A stretch of 64,000 bases of DNA from contig NZ_BHYK01000008.1 of the NCBI RefSeq assembly GCF_003865095.1, forward strand, positions 1 through 64,000. Direction: 5' to 3'. The notes beneath the pieces are model-generated. The model was not told the origin of the DNA and ran no database searches. It worked only from the letters and a program-made list of their open reading frames with translations. A program made the translations under genes and the position numbers. Numbering within the stretch: position 1 is the first letter of the stretch; every line of letters starts with the position of its first letter. This document shows, piece by piece, positions 8,546-17,494 of the stretch. The stretch is from Clostridium tagluense. GTDB lineage: Bacteria > Bacillota > Clostridia > Clostridiales > Clostridiaceae.

Positions 8546-9595
8546 ATGGAAGCAATAATTATTATAATGACTACAATACTTACATTTATTGTTTTTCTAG
8601 CATCATTTTTAATAGATAAAAGAAGACTTATAAATGGCTTTTTATTTAATATATTTTTGATGTCACTATTTATGGCTATAACATATTGTGCATTTAAAAC
8701 TCAAAATCGTATTTTAATTGGCTTTGTACTTATTATATTTATTATATTAGGAATAGTCCTATTCTTTGCTGTTTATGCACTGATAATTGCATTACTAATT
8801 AATTCAAAAATTGTTATAAAGAAAGAAGGACGAAGCATTTCTAATTTGTTAACACTATTTTTAGCAATAGGATTAATAGGTATATTAATATGGTCAGCTA
8901 TTAATCCAGAAAGGTTTTTGCCGAAAGAGGCAAATGCGATATTAAGTTGTGTTTACTTGATAGGAGTCTACTATTGTATTGATATATTTAATTTTTTGGT
9001 AGCATCTTTAATATATCAATTTAACAAACCTAAGCTGAATCAAGATTTTGTTATTATATTAGGATGTGGATTAAATAAAGACAAGGTTACACCTCTACTT
9101 GCTAGTCGTATAAACAAAGGAATTGAATTTTACAAAAAGCAAGCAAGAGTAACCACACCTCCAAAGATGATTTTTTCAGGAGGAAAGGGTAATGATGAGG
9201 AAATATCAGAAGCACTAGCTATGTGTAGATATGCAATTTCTAATGGAGTTCCAGAGGAAGATTGTATTATGGAGGATAAATCAGTAAATACATTGCAAAA
9301 TATGAGATTTTCTAATGAAATTATGAAAAAAATAAAAGGTAGTAGTGTATATAATAGTATATTTGTTACAAATAACTTTCATCTATTTAGAGCAGGAATT
9401 TATGCTAAAAAGGCAGAATTAAAATCTCAAGGAATAGCTTCCAAGACGGCAAAGTTCTTCATTCCAAATGCATTAATTAGGGAATATATCGCAATAGCAG
9501 TTATGTATAAAAAAAGACATATAATTGTAGTAAGTATTATTTTAGCAATAGGTATTGCACTAGCCTTTGTTGAACATTTTGCTATAGTAGGTTAA
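8546..9595 (+). CDS. YdcF/DUF218 family membrane protein
   Basis: A 349-residue membrane protein. The N-terminal half has about six hydrophobic helices (roughly 5-25, 31-48, 57-85, 101-118, 130-155) and the C-terminal half carries the DUF218 domain: FVIILGCGLNKDKVTPLLASR (starts about 168), IFSGGKGNDEEISEA, EDKSVNTLQN with its conserved Asn, and FVTNNFHLFRAG with the conserved His. A last helix lies at about 325-345. Family members (YdcF, SanA) act in envelope polysaccharide metabolism or bind SAM, but the reaction is not established. AGGAGG precedes the ATG; the gene is monocistronic. Confidence 0.85.
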   Translation: MEAIIIIMTTILTFIVFLASFLIDKRRLINGFLFNIFLMSLFMAITYCAFKTQNRILIGFVLIIFIILGIVLFFAVYALIIALLINSKIVIKKEGRSISNLLTLFLAIGLIGILIWSAINPERFLPKEANAILSCVYLIGVYYCIDIFNFLVASLIYQFNKPKLNQDFVIILGCGLNKDKVTPLLASRINKGIEFYKKQARVTTPPKMIFSGGKGNDEEISEALAMCRYAISNGVPEEDCIMEDKSVNTLQNMRFSNEIMKKIKGSSVYNSIFVTNNFHLFRAGIYAKKAELKSQGIASKTAKFFIPNALIREYIAIAVMYKKRHIIVVSIILAIGIALAFVEHFAIVG

Positions 9596-9829
9596 ACACA
9601 TATAAAATAACATTCCATTAAGAAAATGCTTAGTTGAGTAGCTTTTTTCTTCAAGCTTGCTTATACGACTACTCCATCAATAATATTCAAATCTAAACAA
9701 ACATGTTATAATAAAGTAAAAAAATTGTATTAACAAAGAGTAATCACAAATTTGGTTATTTTAAATGGCAAGTGGCGTGTGTCACATTTATAGAAAGGGA
9801 ACTACGTAAATAAAGGAGCTATTAGATAT

Positions 9830-10771
9830 ATGAATTTTTATTTCGCACCTATGGAAGGCTTGACTGGGTACATTTATAGAAATGCCCATAATACTTTTTT
9901 CAATAATATAGATAAATACTTTTCACCTTTTATTTTTGCAAATCAAAGTGAAAGTTTTAAAACTCGGGAATTAAATGATATTTTGCCTGAAAACAACCAA
10001 GGACTAGTTTTGATTCCACAATTACTAACCAATAATGCAAAAGATTTTATACATACTTCAAAGAAAATAAAGCTGATGGGATATAATGAGATTAATTTAA
10101 ATTTAGGATGCCCTTCTGGAACTGTAGTTTCAAAAAATAGAGGATCTGGATTTCTTTCAAAAAGAGAAGAACTTGATGTGTTTTTAGATGAAGTTTTTTC
10201 TGAGTCTATAACAAAAATCTCATTAAAAATCAGGATAGGGAAAGATAAGCCTGAAGAATTTTATGATTTAATTGAAATATTTAACAAATACTCTATAGAA
10301 GAGCTTATTATTCATCCAAGGATTCAAAAAGATTTTTATAAAAATAAGCCTAATCTGAAAATATTTAAGGAAGCCTTGAGTTTAAGTAAAAATCCTGTTT
10401 GCTATAATGGTGACATTTTTACAATCAAAGATTACAAGGAGTTTTCGGCTGATTTCCCTAGTGTAGATACTGTAATGTTTGGCAGGGGATTATTAAGAAG
10501 TCCTGGACTAATCAGCAGTATTACAAATGATATTAAACTTGAAAAAAAATTACTAAAAGACTTTCATGATAAAATTTATGAAGATTATAAAAGAATACTC
10601 TTTGGAGATAGGAATGTCTTGTTTAAAATGAAAGAATTATGGTTTTATATGATTACGGTATTTTCTGATAATGCAAAATATGCAAAAAAAATTAAGAAAT
10701 CAGAAAGATTATGCGATTATGATGAAGCTGTTTCAAGCTTATTCAGAGAACAGGATGTTCTAGAAAATTGA
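9830..10771 (+). CDS. dus: tRNA-dihydrouridine synthase
   Basis: A 313-residue flavoenzyme that reduces uridine to dihydrouridine in tRNA using FMN and NADPH. The N-terminal TIM barrel shows FAPMEGLTG (5-13), the catalytic cysteine motif NLNLGCPSG with Cys94, the FMN-binding KIRIG, IIHPR, NGDI and MFGRG segments, and a helical C-terminal tRNA-binding domain after about residue 240. The length is normal. The branch (DusA/B/C-like) cannot be set from reading alone; the compact form resembles the Firmicutes DUS found apart from the main dusB locus. Monocistronic with its own terminator. Confidence 0.92.
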   Translation: MNFYFAPMEGLTGYIYRNAHNTFFNNIDKYFSPFIFANQSESFKTRELNDILPENNQGLVLIPQLLTNNAKDFIHTSKKIKLMGYNEINLNLGCPSGTVVSKNRGSGFLSKREELDVFLDEVFSESITKISLKIRIGKDKPEEFYDLIEIFNKYSIEELIIHPRIQKDFYKNKPNLKIFKEALSLSKNPVCYNGDIFTIKDYKEFSADFPSVDTVMFGRGLLRSPGLISSITNDIKLEKKLLKDFHDKIYEDYKRILFGDRNVLFKMKELWFYMITVFSDNAKYAKKIKKSERLCDYDEAVSSLFREQDVLEN

Positions 10772-10793
10772 AAAATATTCTTATTGAAAAGGC

Positions 10794-10835
10794 AAAAATG
10801 ATATTGGAGTTTTCCAATATCATTTTTGTTTTTTG
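10794..10835 (+). terminator. dus terminator
   Basis: AAAAATGATATTGGA, a GTTT loop and the exact reverse complement form a 15-bp stem followed by a T-rich run. It would work on both strands. Confidence 0.9.
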
Positions 10836-10947
10836 AAGAGTAGGTTAAGAAAAATGAAAGGCTTATAGCATTATAATAAGGCACAGGTTTTCATGGGTTT
10901 TCATGATGAAAAAAAGTTTGAGTTAAGCTTGTAATGTATATCTCTTA

Positions 10948-10981
10948 GGTATACAATGAAACTATACGGTTTTGGTATACA
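10948..10981. promoter_or_regulatory. paired GGTATACA sites upstream of the redox operon
   Basis: GGTATACA occurs at 10948-10955 and again at 10974-10981, 26 bp apart, each holding the palindrome GTATAC. They lie about 200 bases upstream of the acyl-CoA dehydrogenase fusion in an otherwise gene-free 340-base gap (10836-11172). They may be operator half-sites for an unlinked regulator. Confidence 0.3.
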
Positions 10982-11172
10982 TTTGAGGAATGTGTTTACA
11001 AGTATGGTTGATACAGTAAAATATATTAATTAGATGGATTCCAAAGGTGAAAAAGAATTGGCGGAGTCACCTGAGTTTGATGAGTTTTGATTGCGGCAGT
11101 TCAATGTTGTGGTTTTACAGATTTAACAAAACGACATTCATGAAACCGTGTTAATTAAAGGGAGGTGTATTA

Positions 11173-13080
11173 ATGTTTTTTAAGACTAGGCAGCAACATG
11201 AAATTTTGAGGACAAAAATAAGAGAGTTTGCACAGGAGGAAGTTAAACCTATTGCATTTATGTTAGACCTAGAAAATAAATTTCCAACGGATGCGATTAA
11301 TAAGTTAGCTGATATGGGGATGATGGGGATCCCATATCCAAAAGAGTACGGTGGAGCAGGTCTGGACATAATTAGCTATGCAATCGCCGTTGAGGAATTA
11401 TCAAGAGTGGACGGTGGGACAGGCGTAATACTATCCGCTCATACATCCTTGGGTGCGTACCCAATTTATGCCTATGGAACAGAGGAGCAAAAACAAAAAT
11501 ACTTGGTTCCATTGGCAAAGGGAGAGAAAATTGGCGCATTCGGTCTTACCGAAGAAAATGCTGGTAGTGATGCAGGTGGTACGGAGACAACTGCAGTCCT
11601 AGAAGGTGATTATTACATTTTGAATGGTGAAAAAATCTTTATAACCAATGCAGGGAAGGCTGATATTTACATTGTTTTTGCAGTTACATCGCCGAATATA
11701 GGTATTCGTGGCATCAGTGCGTTTATTGTAGAGAAGGGCCTAGAAGGATTTAGTATTGGCAAGCATTATGACAAGATGGGTATTCGTTCGTCAGCCACTG
11801 CAGAACTGATTTTCAACGACGTGAAAGTTCCTAAGGAAAATCTATTAGGCAGTGAGTGTGATGGTTTCAAGATTGCTATGGCAACTTTGGATGGTGGCCG
11901 TATTGGTATTGCAGCTCAGGCTCTTGGAATAGCTCAAGGCGCTTATGAGAATGCTTTGGAGTACTCAAAAGAAAGAATTCAATTTGGCAAACCTATCTGT
12001 CAGCAACAGATTATCGGTTTTAAGTTGGCCGATATGGCGACAAAGCTTAGAGCAGCTAGATTACTTATTTATAGTGCTGCGGAGCTTAAAGAAAATCATG
12101 AACATTACAGTATGGAAGCTGCTATGGCGAAACAATACGCTTCTGACGTTTGCCTTGAGATTGTAAATGATGCTCTTCAAATATTTGGTGGAAACGGCTA
12201 TTTGAAAGGTATGGAGGTTGAGCGTGCCTACAGGGATGCTAAGATTTGTACAATATATGAAGGAACTAATGAGATTCAACGTGTGGTTATAGCTGCTCAC
12301 ATAATAGGTAAGATGCCGAAGAATGAGCACGCAAGTAAAGTTTCGAAGCCTGTGCCTGCAACGGGTTATCGAAAGAAAGTTATTTTCAAAAAAGGAACAC
12401 CACAGGAAAGGGTCCAAGCGCTTGTGGAAGCTCTTAAGGCAGATAATTATGACTTTACAGTTGGGATTCCTTTAGATACTCCTATTACTAAGGCTGAAAG
12501 GGTAGTTAGCGTAGGTCTAGGCATAGGAGAAAGACAAAATATGAAGCTTATAGAAGACTTGGCAGTTCAAGTTGGTGCAGCTATAGGGTCTTCACGTCCA
12601 GTAGCTGAAACACTTAAATATTTACCACTGAATCGTTATGTTGGTATGTCTGGTCAAAAATTCAAGGGAAACCTTTACATTGCCTGCGGTATTTCAGGGG
12701 CAGGTCAGCATTTGAAAGGTATAAAAGATACGACTACAATTGTTGCTATAAATATCAATCCTAATGCGAAAATTTTTAAGAACTCAGATTACGGTATTGT
12801 TGGTGATTTAATGGAAATATTGCCATTACTCACTGCCGCTTTAGATAATGGAGAAACAAAGAAGGAGGCTCCACCAATGAAGAAGATGAAGATGGCCGCT
12901 GAAAAGAAAGCTATTCCAACTTGGAAACATTATGTATGTAACGGATGCGGTTATGAATACGATCCTAGCATTGGTGAACCAGAAGGTGAAGTAGTACAGG
13001 GTACTCTCTTTGAAAATATACCGCAGGAGTGGACTTGCCCTGCTTGCGGTGAAGAAAAAGATATGTTTATAGAAGTCTGA
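11173..13080 (+). CDS. acyl-CoA dehydrogenase / ETF-alpha FAD domain / rubredoxin fusion
   Basis: A 635-residue cytosolic protein of three redox modules. Residues 1-380 are a full acyl-CoA dehydrogenase: AFGLTEENAGSDAGG (122-136), FITNAGKAD (156-164), the catalytic base Glu363 in IYEGTNEIQR and a normal C-terminus. Residues about 440-557 match the C-terminal FAD-binding domain of electron-transfer flavoprotein alpha: GAAIGSSRPVAE, YVGMSGQ, LYIACGISGAGQH and the DYGIVGD tail. Residues 586-635 are rubredoxin with Cys589, Cys592, Cys622 and Cys625. A Lys/Met-rich linker (569-580) joins the last two. The ETF-alpha N-terminal domain and the whole ETF-beta subunit, which holds the bifurcating FAD, are absent, so simple one-way transfer from acyl-CoA through two FADs to the rubredoxin iron is inferred. 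GGAGGTG precedes the ATG. The next gene, a flavodiiron protein, is the obvious electron acceptor. Confidence 0.93.
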   Translation: MFFKTRQQHEILRTKIREFAQEEVKPIAFMLDLENKFPTDAINKLADMGMMGIPYPKEYGGAGLDIISYAIAVEELSRVDGGTGVILSAHTSLGAYPIYAYGTEEQKQKYLVPLAKGEKIGAFGLTEENAGSDAGGTETTAVLEGDYYILNGEKIFITNAGKADIYIVFAVTSPNIGIRGISAFIVEKGLEGFSIGKHYDKMGIRSSATAELIFNDVKVPKENLLGSECDGFKIAMATLDGGRIGIAAQALGIAQGAYENALEYSKERIQFGKPICQQQIIGFKLADMATKLRAARLLIYSAAELKENHEHYSMEAAMAKQYASDVCLEIVNDALQIFGGNGYLKGMEVERAYRDAKICTIYEGTNEIQRVVIAAHIIGKMPKNEHASKVSKPVPATGYRKKVIFKKGTPQERVQALVEALKADNYDFTVGIPLDTPITKAERVVSVGLGIGERQNMKLIEDLAVQVGAAIGSSRPVAETLKYLPLNRYVGMSGQKFKGNLYIACGISGAGQHLKGIKDTTTIVAININPNAKIFKNSDYGIVGDLMEILPLLTAALDNGETKKEAPPMKKMKMAAEKKAIPTWKHYVCNGCGYEYDPSIGEPEGEVVQGTLFENIPQEWTCPACGEEKDMFIEV

Positions 13081-13136
13081 TTCCTATAATAATTAAACAT
13101 AATAATGTGTTTTTAGTGTAAAGGAGGATTATATGT

Positions 13137-14336
13137 ATGTATTGTGTTAGAAAAATAACTGAGGATCTTTATTGGGTTGGTGGAAGCGATCGTCGTCTTG
13201 CTCTCTTTGAAAATATTCATCCAATTCCACGAGGTGTTTCCTATAATTCTTATCTACTAATAGACGAGAAGACAGTACTTTTTGATACAGTGGACTGGTC
13301 AATTTGCCGTCAGTTCCTTGAGAATATTCAACATGTTTTAGGCAACAAATCTTTAGATTATATGGTGATTAATCATATGGAACCGGATCATGCAGCGTGT
13401 ATTGAAGAAATTATTCTTCGTTATCCGGATGTAAAGATTATATGTACCCAAAAGGCTTCTTTGTTTATGCATCAGTTCGGTTTCCATATCGATGGCAACG
13501 TAATAGAAGTTAGTGAAGGAGATACTATGTCCTTTGGAAAACACAACGTTACATTTGTGGCAGCTCCAATGGTACATTGGCCAGAAGCTATGGTGACATA
13601 TGATGCTACCGACGGTGTATTATTTTCCGCTGATGCCTTTGGTTCTTTCGGCTCCTTGGATGGTCAGCTGTTTAATGATGAGATGAACTTTGACCGCGAT
13701 TGGATTGACGATGCCAGAAGGTATTATACAAACATCGTAGGTAAGTATGGGCCTCATGTTCAGAATCTTTTGAAGAAGGCGAGCAGCATCGACATCAAGA
13801 TTATTTGCCCGCTACATGGACCGGTATGGCGCAATGATTTGGGGTACTTGTTAGATAAGTACGACAAGTGGAGCAGATACGCACCTGAGGAAAATGGCGT
13901 AATGATAGTTTATGGAACAATGTACGGCAATACGGAGGCCGCTGCAAGCGACTTGGCAACAAGGCTTGTGGAAAAGGGAATGACGAATGTGGTTATGTAT
14001 GATGTTTCAAAAACTCATGTTTCTTATTTGATTTCTGAGACATTCAAATATAGTCATGTAGTTCTTGCCTGCGTAACCTATAACTTGAAGATTTATCCAC
14101 CGATGCTGAATTATATAATGGATATGAAGGCATTAAATCTTCAAAAACGAACTTTCACTCTTATAGAAAATGGCTCATGGGCTCCTCAATCTGGCAAATT
14201 AATGCGTGAACTTTTGGGTGAGATGAAAGAAATGACTATTTTAGACAATGAGATGTCATTGAACTCCAGTATGAAAGAAGATGATGCGGATTCAATGGAT
14301 GCCATTGCAGACAGCATTATCGAGTCAATGAAGTAA
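13137..14336 (+). CDS. fprA: flavodiiron protein (A-type flavoprotein)
   Basis: A 399-residue cytosolic enzyme that reduces O2 to water or NO to N2O. The beta-lactamase-like half carries the diiron ligands His80, Glu82, Asp84 (with His85), His147, Asp166 and His227, seen in NHMEPDHAA, APMVHWPEA, SADAFG and CPLHGPVW. The flavodoxin half (about 255-395) starts with MIVYGTMYGNTEAA, the FMN phosphate loop. There is no fused rubredoxin, so it needs an external donor; the gene 56 bases upstream ends in one. AGGAGG precedes the ATG, and the ATG four bases earlier runs into a stop. Cotranscription with the fusion gene is likely, as there is no terminator between them and a strong one after. Confidence 0.95.
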   Translation: MYCVRKITEDLYWVGGSDRRLALFENIHPIPRGVSYNSYLLIDEKTVLFDTVDWSICRQFLENIQHVLGNKSLDYMVINHMEPDHAACIEEIILRYPDVKIICTQKASLFMHQFGFHIDGNVIEVSEGDTMSFGKHNVTFVAAPMVHWPEAMVTYDATDGVLFSADAFGSFGSLDGQLFNDEMNFDRDWIDDARRYYTNIVGKYGPHVQNLLKKASSIDIKIICPLHGPVWRNDLGYLLDKYDKWSRYAPEENGVMIVYGTMYGNTEAAASDLATRLVEKGMTNVVMYDVSKTHVSYLISETFKYSHVVLACVTYNLKIYPPMLNYIMDMKALNLQKRTFTLIENGSWAPQSGKLMRELLGEMKEMTILDNEMSLNSSMKEDDADSMDAIADSIIESMK

Positions 14337-14356
14337 TTTTAGAAAAATATAAAGTT

Positions 14357-14397
14357 GGGACCTGATCATGGATAAAATCCGTGATCAGGTCCCTTTT
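14357..14397 (+). terminator. strong terminator of the redox operon
   Basis: GGGACCTGATCATGGAT pairs with ATCCGTGATCAGGTCCC (17 bp, one G-U) and is followed by TTTT. It closes the fusion/flavodiiron unit. Confidence 0.88.
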
Positions 14398-14516
14398 GCT
14401 GTACATGTTAATATTAAATTTATAACCTCATTTTGATTTTAAGACTATTGACTAAAGTAGGTAATTAGAATATAATTCGTTCAAAGGATTAAACCATTAA
14501 ACTATTGAGGTGAAAT

Positions 14517-14840
14517 ATGGAAAAAGATAAAAGTCTAGAAGGGACTCTACAGAAATTTAAAGATTGTATACCTCTTTTCGATGTATTAGCAGATGAACAT
14601 AGGCAAACTATAATAATGATACTTGCAAAAGAAAAAGAAGGACTAAATGTTAATTTAATAGCTGAGAAGATGATACTTTCAAGACCAGCTGTTTCTCATC
14701 ATTTAAAGGTATTAAAACAAGTAAGGATTATTGATGTGAGAAAAGAAGGTACTGAAAATATTTATTATCTTACATTAAAACCGGCGATTGAAAAAATCAA
14801 GCATTTTCTAAGTTCTATAGAAAATACTTGTGGTTTATAA
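14517..14840 (+). CDS. ArsR-family transcriptional regulator
   Basis: A 107-residue DNA-binding protein with the ArsR winged HTH: FDVLADEHRQTIIMIL (about 21-36), the recognition helix LSRPAVSHHLKVLK (about 68-81) and a beta-wing RKEGTENIYYLTL. No ELCVCDL metal site is present, and the only Cys residues are near the ends (C18 and C105), so a metal or redox signal is uncertain. GAGGTG precedes the ATG. Before insertion of the IS3 element it would have sat just upstream of the ferredoxin-nitroreductase gene, so that gene is its likely target. Confidence 0.85.
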   Translation: MEKDKSLEGTLQKFKDCIPLFDVLADEHRQTIIMILAKEKEGLNVNLIAEKMILSRPAVSHHLKVLKQVRIIDVRKEGTENIYYLTLKPAIEKIKHFLSSIENTCGL

Positions 14841-14963
14841 AACGAAGTTATAGACTTATAAAAATTATTACAAACTTTTTTATATGTTAATGAGTAAAAT
14901 AAATAAGTGTACAGGTATCGGAATTTGTCAACATAGTTGTCGCAATTCCTACTTTTAATCTTT

Positions 14964-16046
14964 CTATGACGATACCTCCACTATACCCTGAAGCTCTTCT
15001 TCCCTTATTGGATTCAATGATACATATTTGGGCAAATCCCAGTTTCTGATTTTTCCACTCCATCGCTCAGGATGCTTGTCCTTTGCCATTGCATAAACTA
15101 ATTTTCTATTCTTTATAATATTTTCACCCAAACCATAATGCCTCTGGTATGGGGTCAAGTATTGAATGCCACTATGCATATGGACATGATTATACCAGTG
15201 TACAAATTTTTTTACCCACTCACGTGCATCTTGAATAGTGGCAAACCCACCATTAGGGAATGTTGGCACATACTTCATTGTCTTGAACAATGATTCAGAG
15301 TAAGGATTGTCGTTGCTCACTCTAGGCCTTGAGAAGGAGCTTTGAACTCCTAGCTTCTCTAAGGTAGCCAAGAAGGTTGCAGCCTTCATAGGGCTTCCAT
15401 TATCAGAATGAAGCACAAGAGGATTACCAGATATTTTTTGGGCAAGTAGAGCCCGTTTTACAAGGATTTGAGCATACTCAGCGTTCTCTGTTTCCCATAC
15501 CTCATAGCCCACAATCATACGGCTGAACATATCGAGAATGAGGTATAACTTAAAGTATAGACCTTTCACAGAGCCATCAAGCCACGTTATATCCCATGTC
15601 CAGACTTGGTTTTGTGCGGTTGCTATGTGAGTAGGAGGGACTCTTTTCACAGGCTCTTTTGTTTTAGACCTGTGAGTGTTTTGTTTTTCTTCTTTAAGGA
15701 TTCTGTGAATCGTAGATTCTGATGCTAAGTAAATCCCTTGATCAGCCAGCTTTGGCACTATCTGTCCAGGCACTAAATTAGCGTACTCTTTATTGTTTAC
15801 AATTTGGAGAACCTCGATTCTTTCTTCAATACTAAGCTTATTTTTAGGAGGTTTCCTCTTTGCTATTGGCCGTTTATCTTCCATAGATTCAGTACTCTTA
15901 GACCATCGTTGGTATGTCCTAGTAGATATTCCCACTTCACCGCAAGATGGCTTTAAACGTGCCCCTGCATGTATGGTTTCGTCAATCAGTTCTATAGCTT
16001 TCTTGCGATCTGAGGCACTGATCATTCTTCCTCTTGGTCCCCCCAA
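14964..16046 (-). CDS. IS3-family transposase OrfB (DDE integrase)
   Basis: The catalytic half of the transposase. It has an N-terminal HTH_21-like region and an rve integrase domain with the DD(35)E triad: Asp in WTWDITWL, Asp in LHSDNGSP and, 35 residues later, Glu in NPYSESLF. The frame is open upstream of the TTG at 16046 and overlaps OrfA in the -1 frame, so the active protein is the OrfAB transframe product rather than OrfB alone. The reading frame is intact, so the element could still be mobile. Confidence 0.92.
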   Translation of the reverse strand: MGGPRGRMISASDRKKAIELIDETIHAGARLKPSCGEVGISTRTYQRWSKSTESMEDKRPIAKRKPPKNKLSIEERIEVLQIVNNKEYANLVPGQIVPKLADQGIYLASESTIHRILKEEKQNTHRSKTKEPVKRVPPTHIATAQNQVWTWDITWLDGSVKGLYFKLYLILDMFSRMIVGYEVWETENAEYAQILVKRALLAQKISGNPLVLHSDNGSPMKAATFLATLEKLGVQSSFSRPRVSNDNPYSESLFKTMKYVPTFPNGGFATIQDAREWVKKFVHWYNHVHMHSGIQYLTPYQRHYGLGENIIKNRKLVYAMAKDKHPERWSGKIRNWDLPKYVSLNPIREEELQGIVEVSS

Positions 16047-16522
16047 ATCGCATGGACGTTTTTTCTTAGCACTAGAAGTGCTGCGGTTTCAGCTAAGGCT
16101 TTTTCTTTGAATCTTAATTCTTTTTCAATTATTTTGTTTTTATCTTTTTCTTCTTTCAGTTCAGCTTTCAACTTTTTAGGGTCTTCCATGCTGCCATTGT
16201 TTGCATTCATACATTGTATCTTCCATATTTCTATGTCCTGAGAGTAGATTCCCTTTCGTCTACAATATTCACTAAGATCCTGCTCGGTTAAGGAGGCCGC
16301 TTCAAGTACCATGTGGAATTTATCCTCTGATGTCCAATTTCCGCTTAACCTTGAATTTTTTAATCCTGATTTTATTTCTGATTCTTTAATCCATTGATAA
16401 ATGGTGCCTTTGTTTATCTTTTTATCGATAGAAACTTTTAAGACACTTTCTTTTTCAGGTCCCATTACCCTAGCAAGTACTCCTTTTTTTATTTCTTCAG
16501 AATATCCAATTTTTCTTACCAT
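16022..16522 (-). CDS. IS3-family OrfA with -1 frameshift site
   Basis: A 166-residue protein: HTH DNA-binding region (about 8-45) followed by a leucine-zipper-like coiled coil (DPKKLKAELKEEKDKNKIIE and on, about 114-150). The slippery heptamer A AAA AAC lies in frame near the 3' end; a -1 shift there leads to KKRPCDLGGPRGR and on into OrfB. A small TTGG/CCAA hairpin just downstream may stimulate shifting. OrfA alone normally acts as a repressor of transposition. Confidence 0.88.
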   Translation of the reverse strand: MVRKIGYSEEIKKGVLARVMGPEKESVLKVSIDKKINKGTIYQWIKESEIKSGLKNSRLSGNWTSEDKFHMVLEAASLTEQDLSEYCRRKGIYSQDIEIWKIQCMNANNGSMEDPKKLKAELKEEKDKNKIIEKELRFKEKALAETAALLVLRKNVHAIWGDQEEE

Positions 16523-16639
16523 GCTATATTTCCCCTCTCGTAAAGTCTATACTGTATATTATACTAATATTTTCTCTACGACAACTATCCTAACACATAG
16601 GGGTATGTACAGGAGATAATAAAAGGAGTAGGTTGTTAT

Positions 16640-17461
16640 ATGATGAAAGTGAATGTTGAAAAGTGTATTGGTTGTGGGAAATGTGTTAAGGATTGTTTTC
16701 CAGAAGACATAGAAATGGTTGAAGATAAAGCTAAAATTAATAATGTGACTTGCATAAAATGTGGACATTGTATAGCGGTGTGCCCCATGAATGCAATAGT
16801 AACTGATGAATACAATATGGAAGAGGTAGTTAATTATAATAAAGACGAATTTTTAGTGGAGGCTGATAAGTTACTAAACTTCATTAAATTTAGAAGAACT
16901 ATAAGACAATTTAAGGATAAAGAGGTAGAAGAAGAAAAGTTATCGAAAATTATAGAAGCTGGAAGATTTACTCAAACAGGTAGTAACATGCAAGATGTTT
17001 CTTACATAGTTGTAAGAGAAGGACTACAAGAGCTTAAAGCTTTAACACTAGAAGCTTTAAAGCAAACTGGAGAACATATGTTAGCTAATTTAACACCACA
17101 GACTATTATGTATAAGAGGTATGCCGAGATGTGGATAAAAATGTACGATGCATATAAAGAAAACCCTAAATTAAATGATAAGTTATTTTTCAATGCTCCA
17201 ACAGTAATAATTGTTACAGCTAACTCAGAAATACATGGAGGATTAGCTTCTTCAAATATGGAGCTTATGACAAATGCCTTAGGACTTGGGACATTATTCA
17301 GTGGATTTTTCATAAGAGCTGCACAATCAAATGAAAAGATTAGAGGTTTTCTTGGAGTTAAGGAAGGAAAGCAAATAGTGTCATGTATGGTAATAGGATA
17401 TCCTAATGTGAAATATTTAAGAACAGTGCCAAGAAAAGAAGCAGATATATGTTGGAAATAA
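16640..17461 (+). CDS. ferredoxin-nitroreductase fusion
   Basis: A 273-residue cytosolic flavoprotein. Residues 1-55 form a 2[4Fe-4S] ferredoxin with Cys9, 12, 15, 19 and Cys38, 41, 44, 48 (CIGCGKCVKDC and CIKCGHCIAVCP). The rest is a nitroreductase domain binding FMN: the N-terminal FRRTIRQF segment (about 83-90), GRFTQTGSNMQ and ALGLGTLFSGFF. Such fusions reduce nitro, quinone or flavin substrates with electrons from ferredoxin. AAGGAG precedes a double ATG. It was probably cotranscribed with arsR (14517) before the IS element landed between them. Confidence 0.9.
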   Translation: MMKVNVEKCIGCGKCVKDCFPEDIEMVEDKAKINNVTCIKCGHCIAVCPMNAIVTDEYNMEEVVNYNKDEFLVEADKLLNFIKFRRTIRQFKDKEVEEEKLSKIIEAGRFTQTGSNMQDVSYIVVREGLQELKALTLEALKQTGEHMLANLTPQTIMYKRYAEMWIKMYDAYKENPKLNDKLFFNAPTVIIVTANSEIHGGLASSNMELMTNALGLGTLFSGFFIRAAQSNEKIRGFLGVKEGKQIVSCMVIGYPNVKYLRTVPRKEADICWK

Positions 17462-17494
17462 AAGTTGTTGAAGATTAGAGGAAGCAGTAGGATA

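Larger units (their letters stand above)
14908..16611 (-). mobile_element. IS3-family insertion sequence (IS150-like)
   Basis: A complete element of about 1.7 kb with two overlapping genes on the minus strand. Its ends carry matching terminal sequences: TGTACA at 14908 and its complement ending at 16611, plus ATAGTTGTCG further in at both ends (14933-14942, and the complement at 16579-16588), separated by 19 and 17 bases. I saw no clean 3-4 bp target duplication. It sits between arsR and the nitroreductase gene, in the opposite direction to both. Confidence 0.85.

Noticed and set aside
12061-12417. 118-residue minus-strand frame inside the acyl-CoA dehydrogenase fusion
   Set aside because: It is the shadow of a strongly supported gene and shows no domain.
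11173-13080. Electron bifurcation by the fusion protein
   Set aside because: The ETF-beta subunit and ETF-alpha N-terminal domain that hold the bifurcating flavin are not encoded here.
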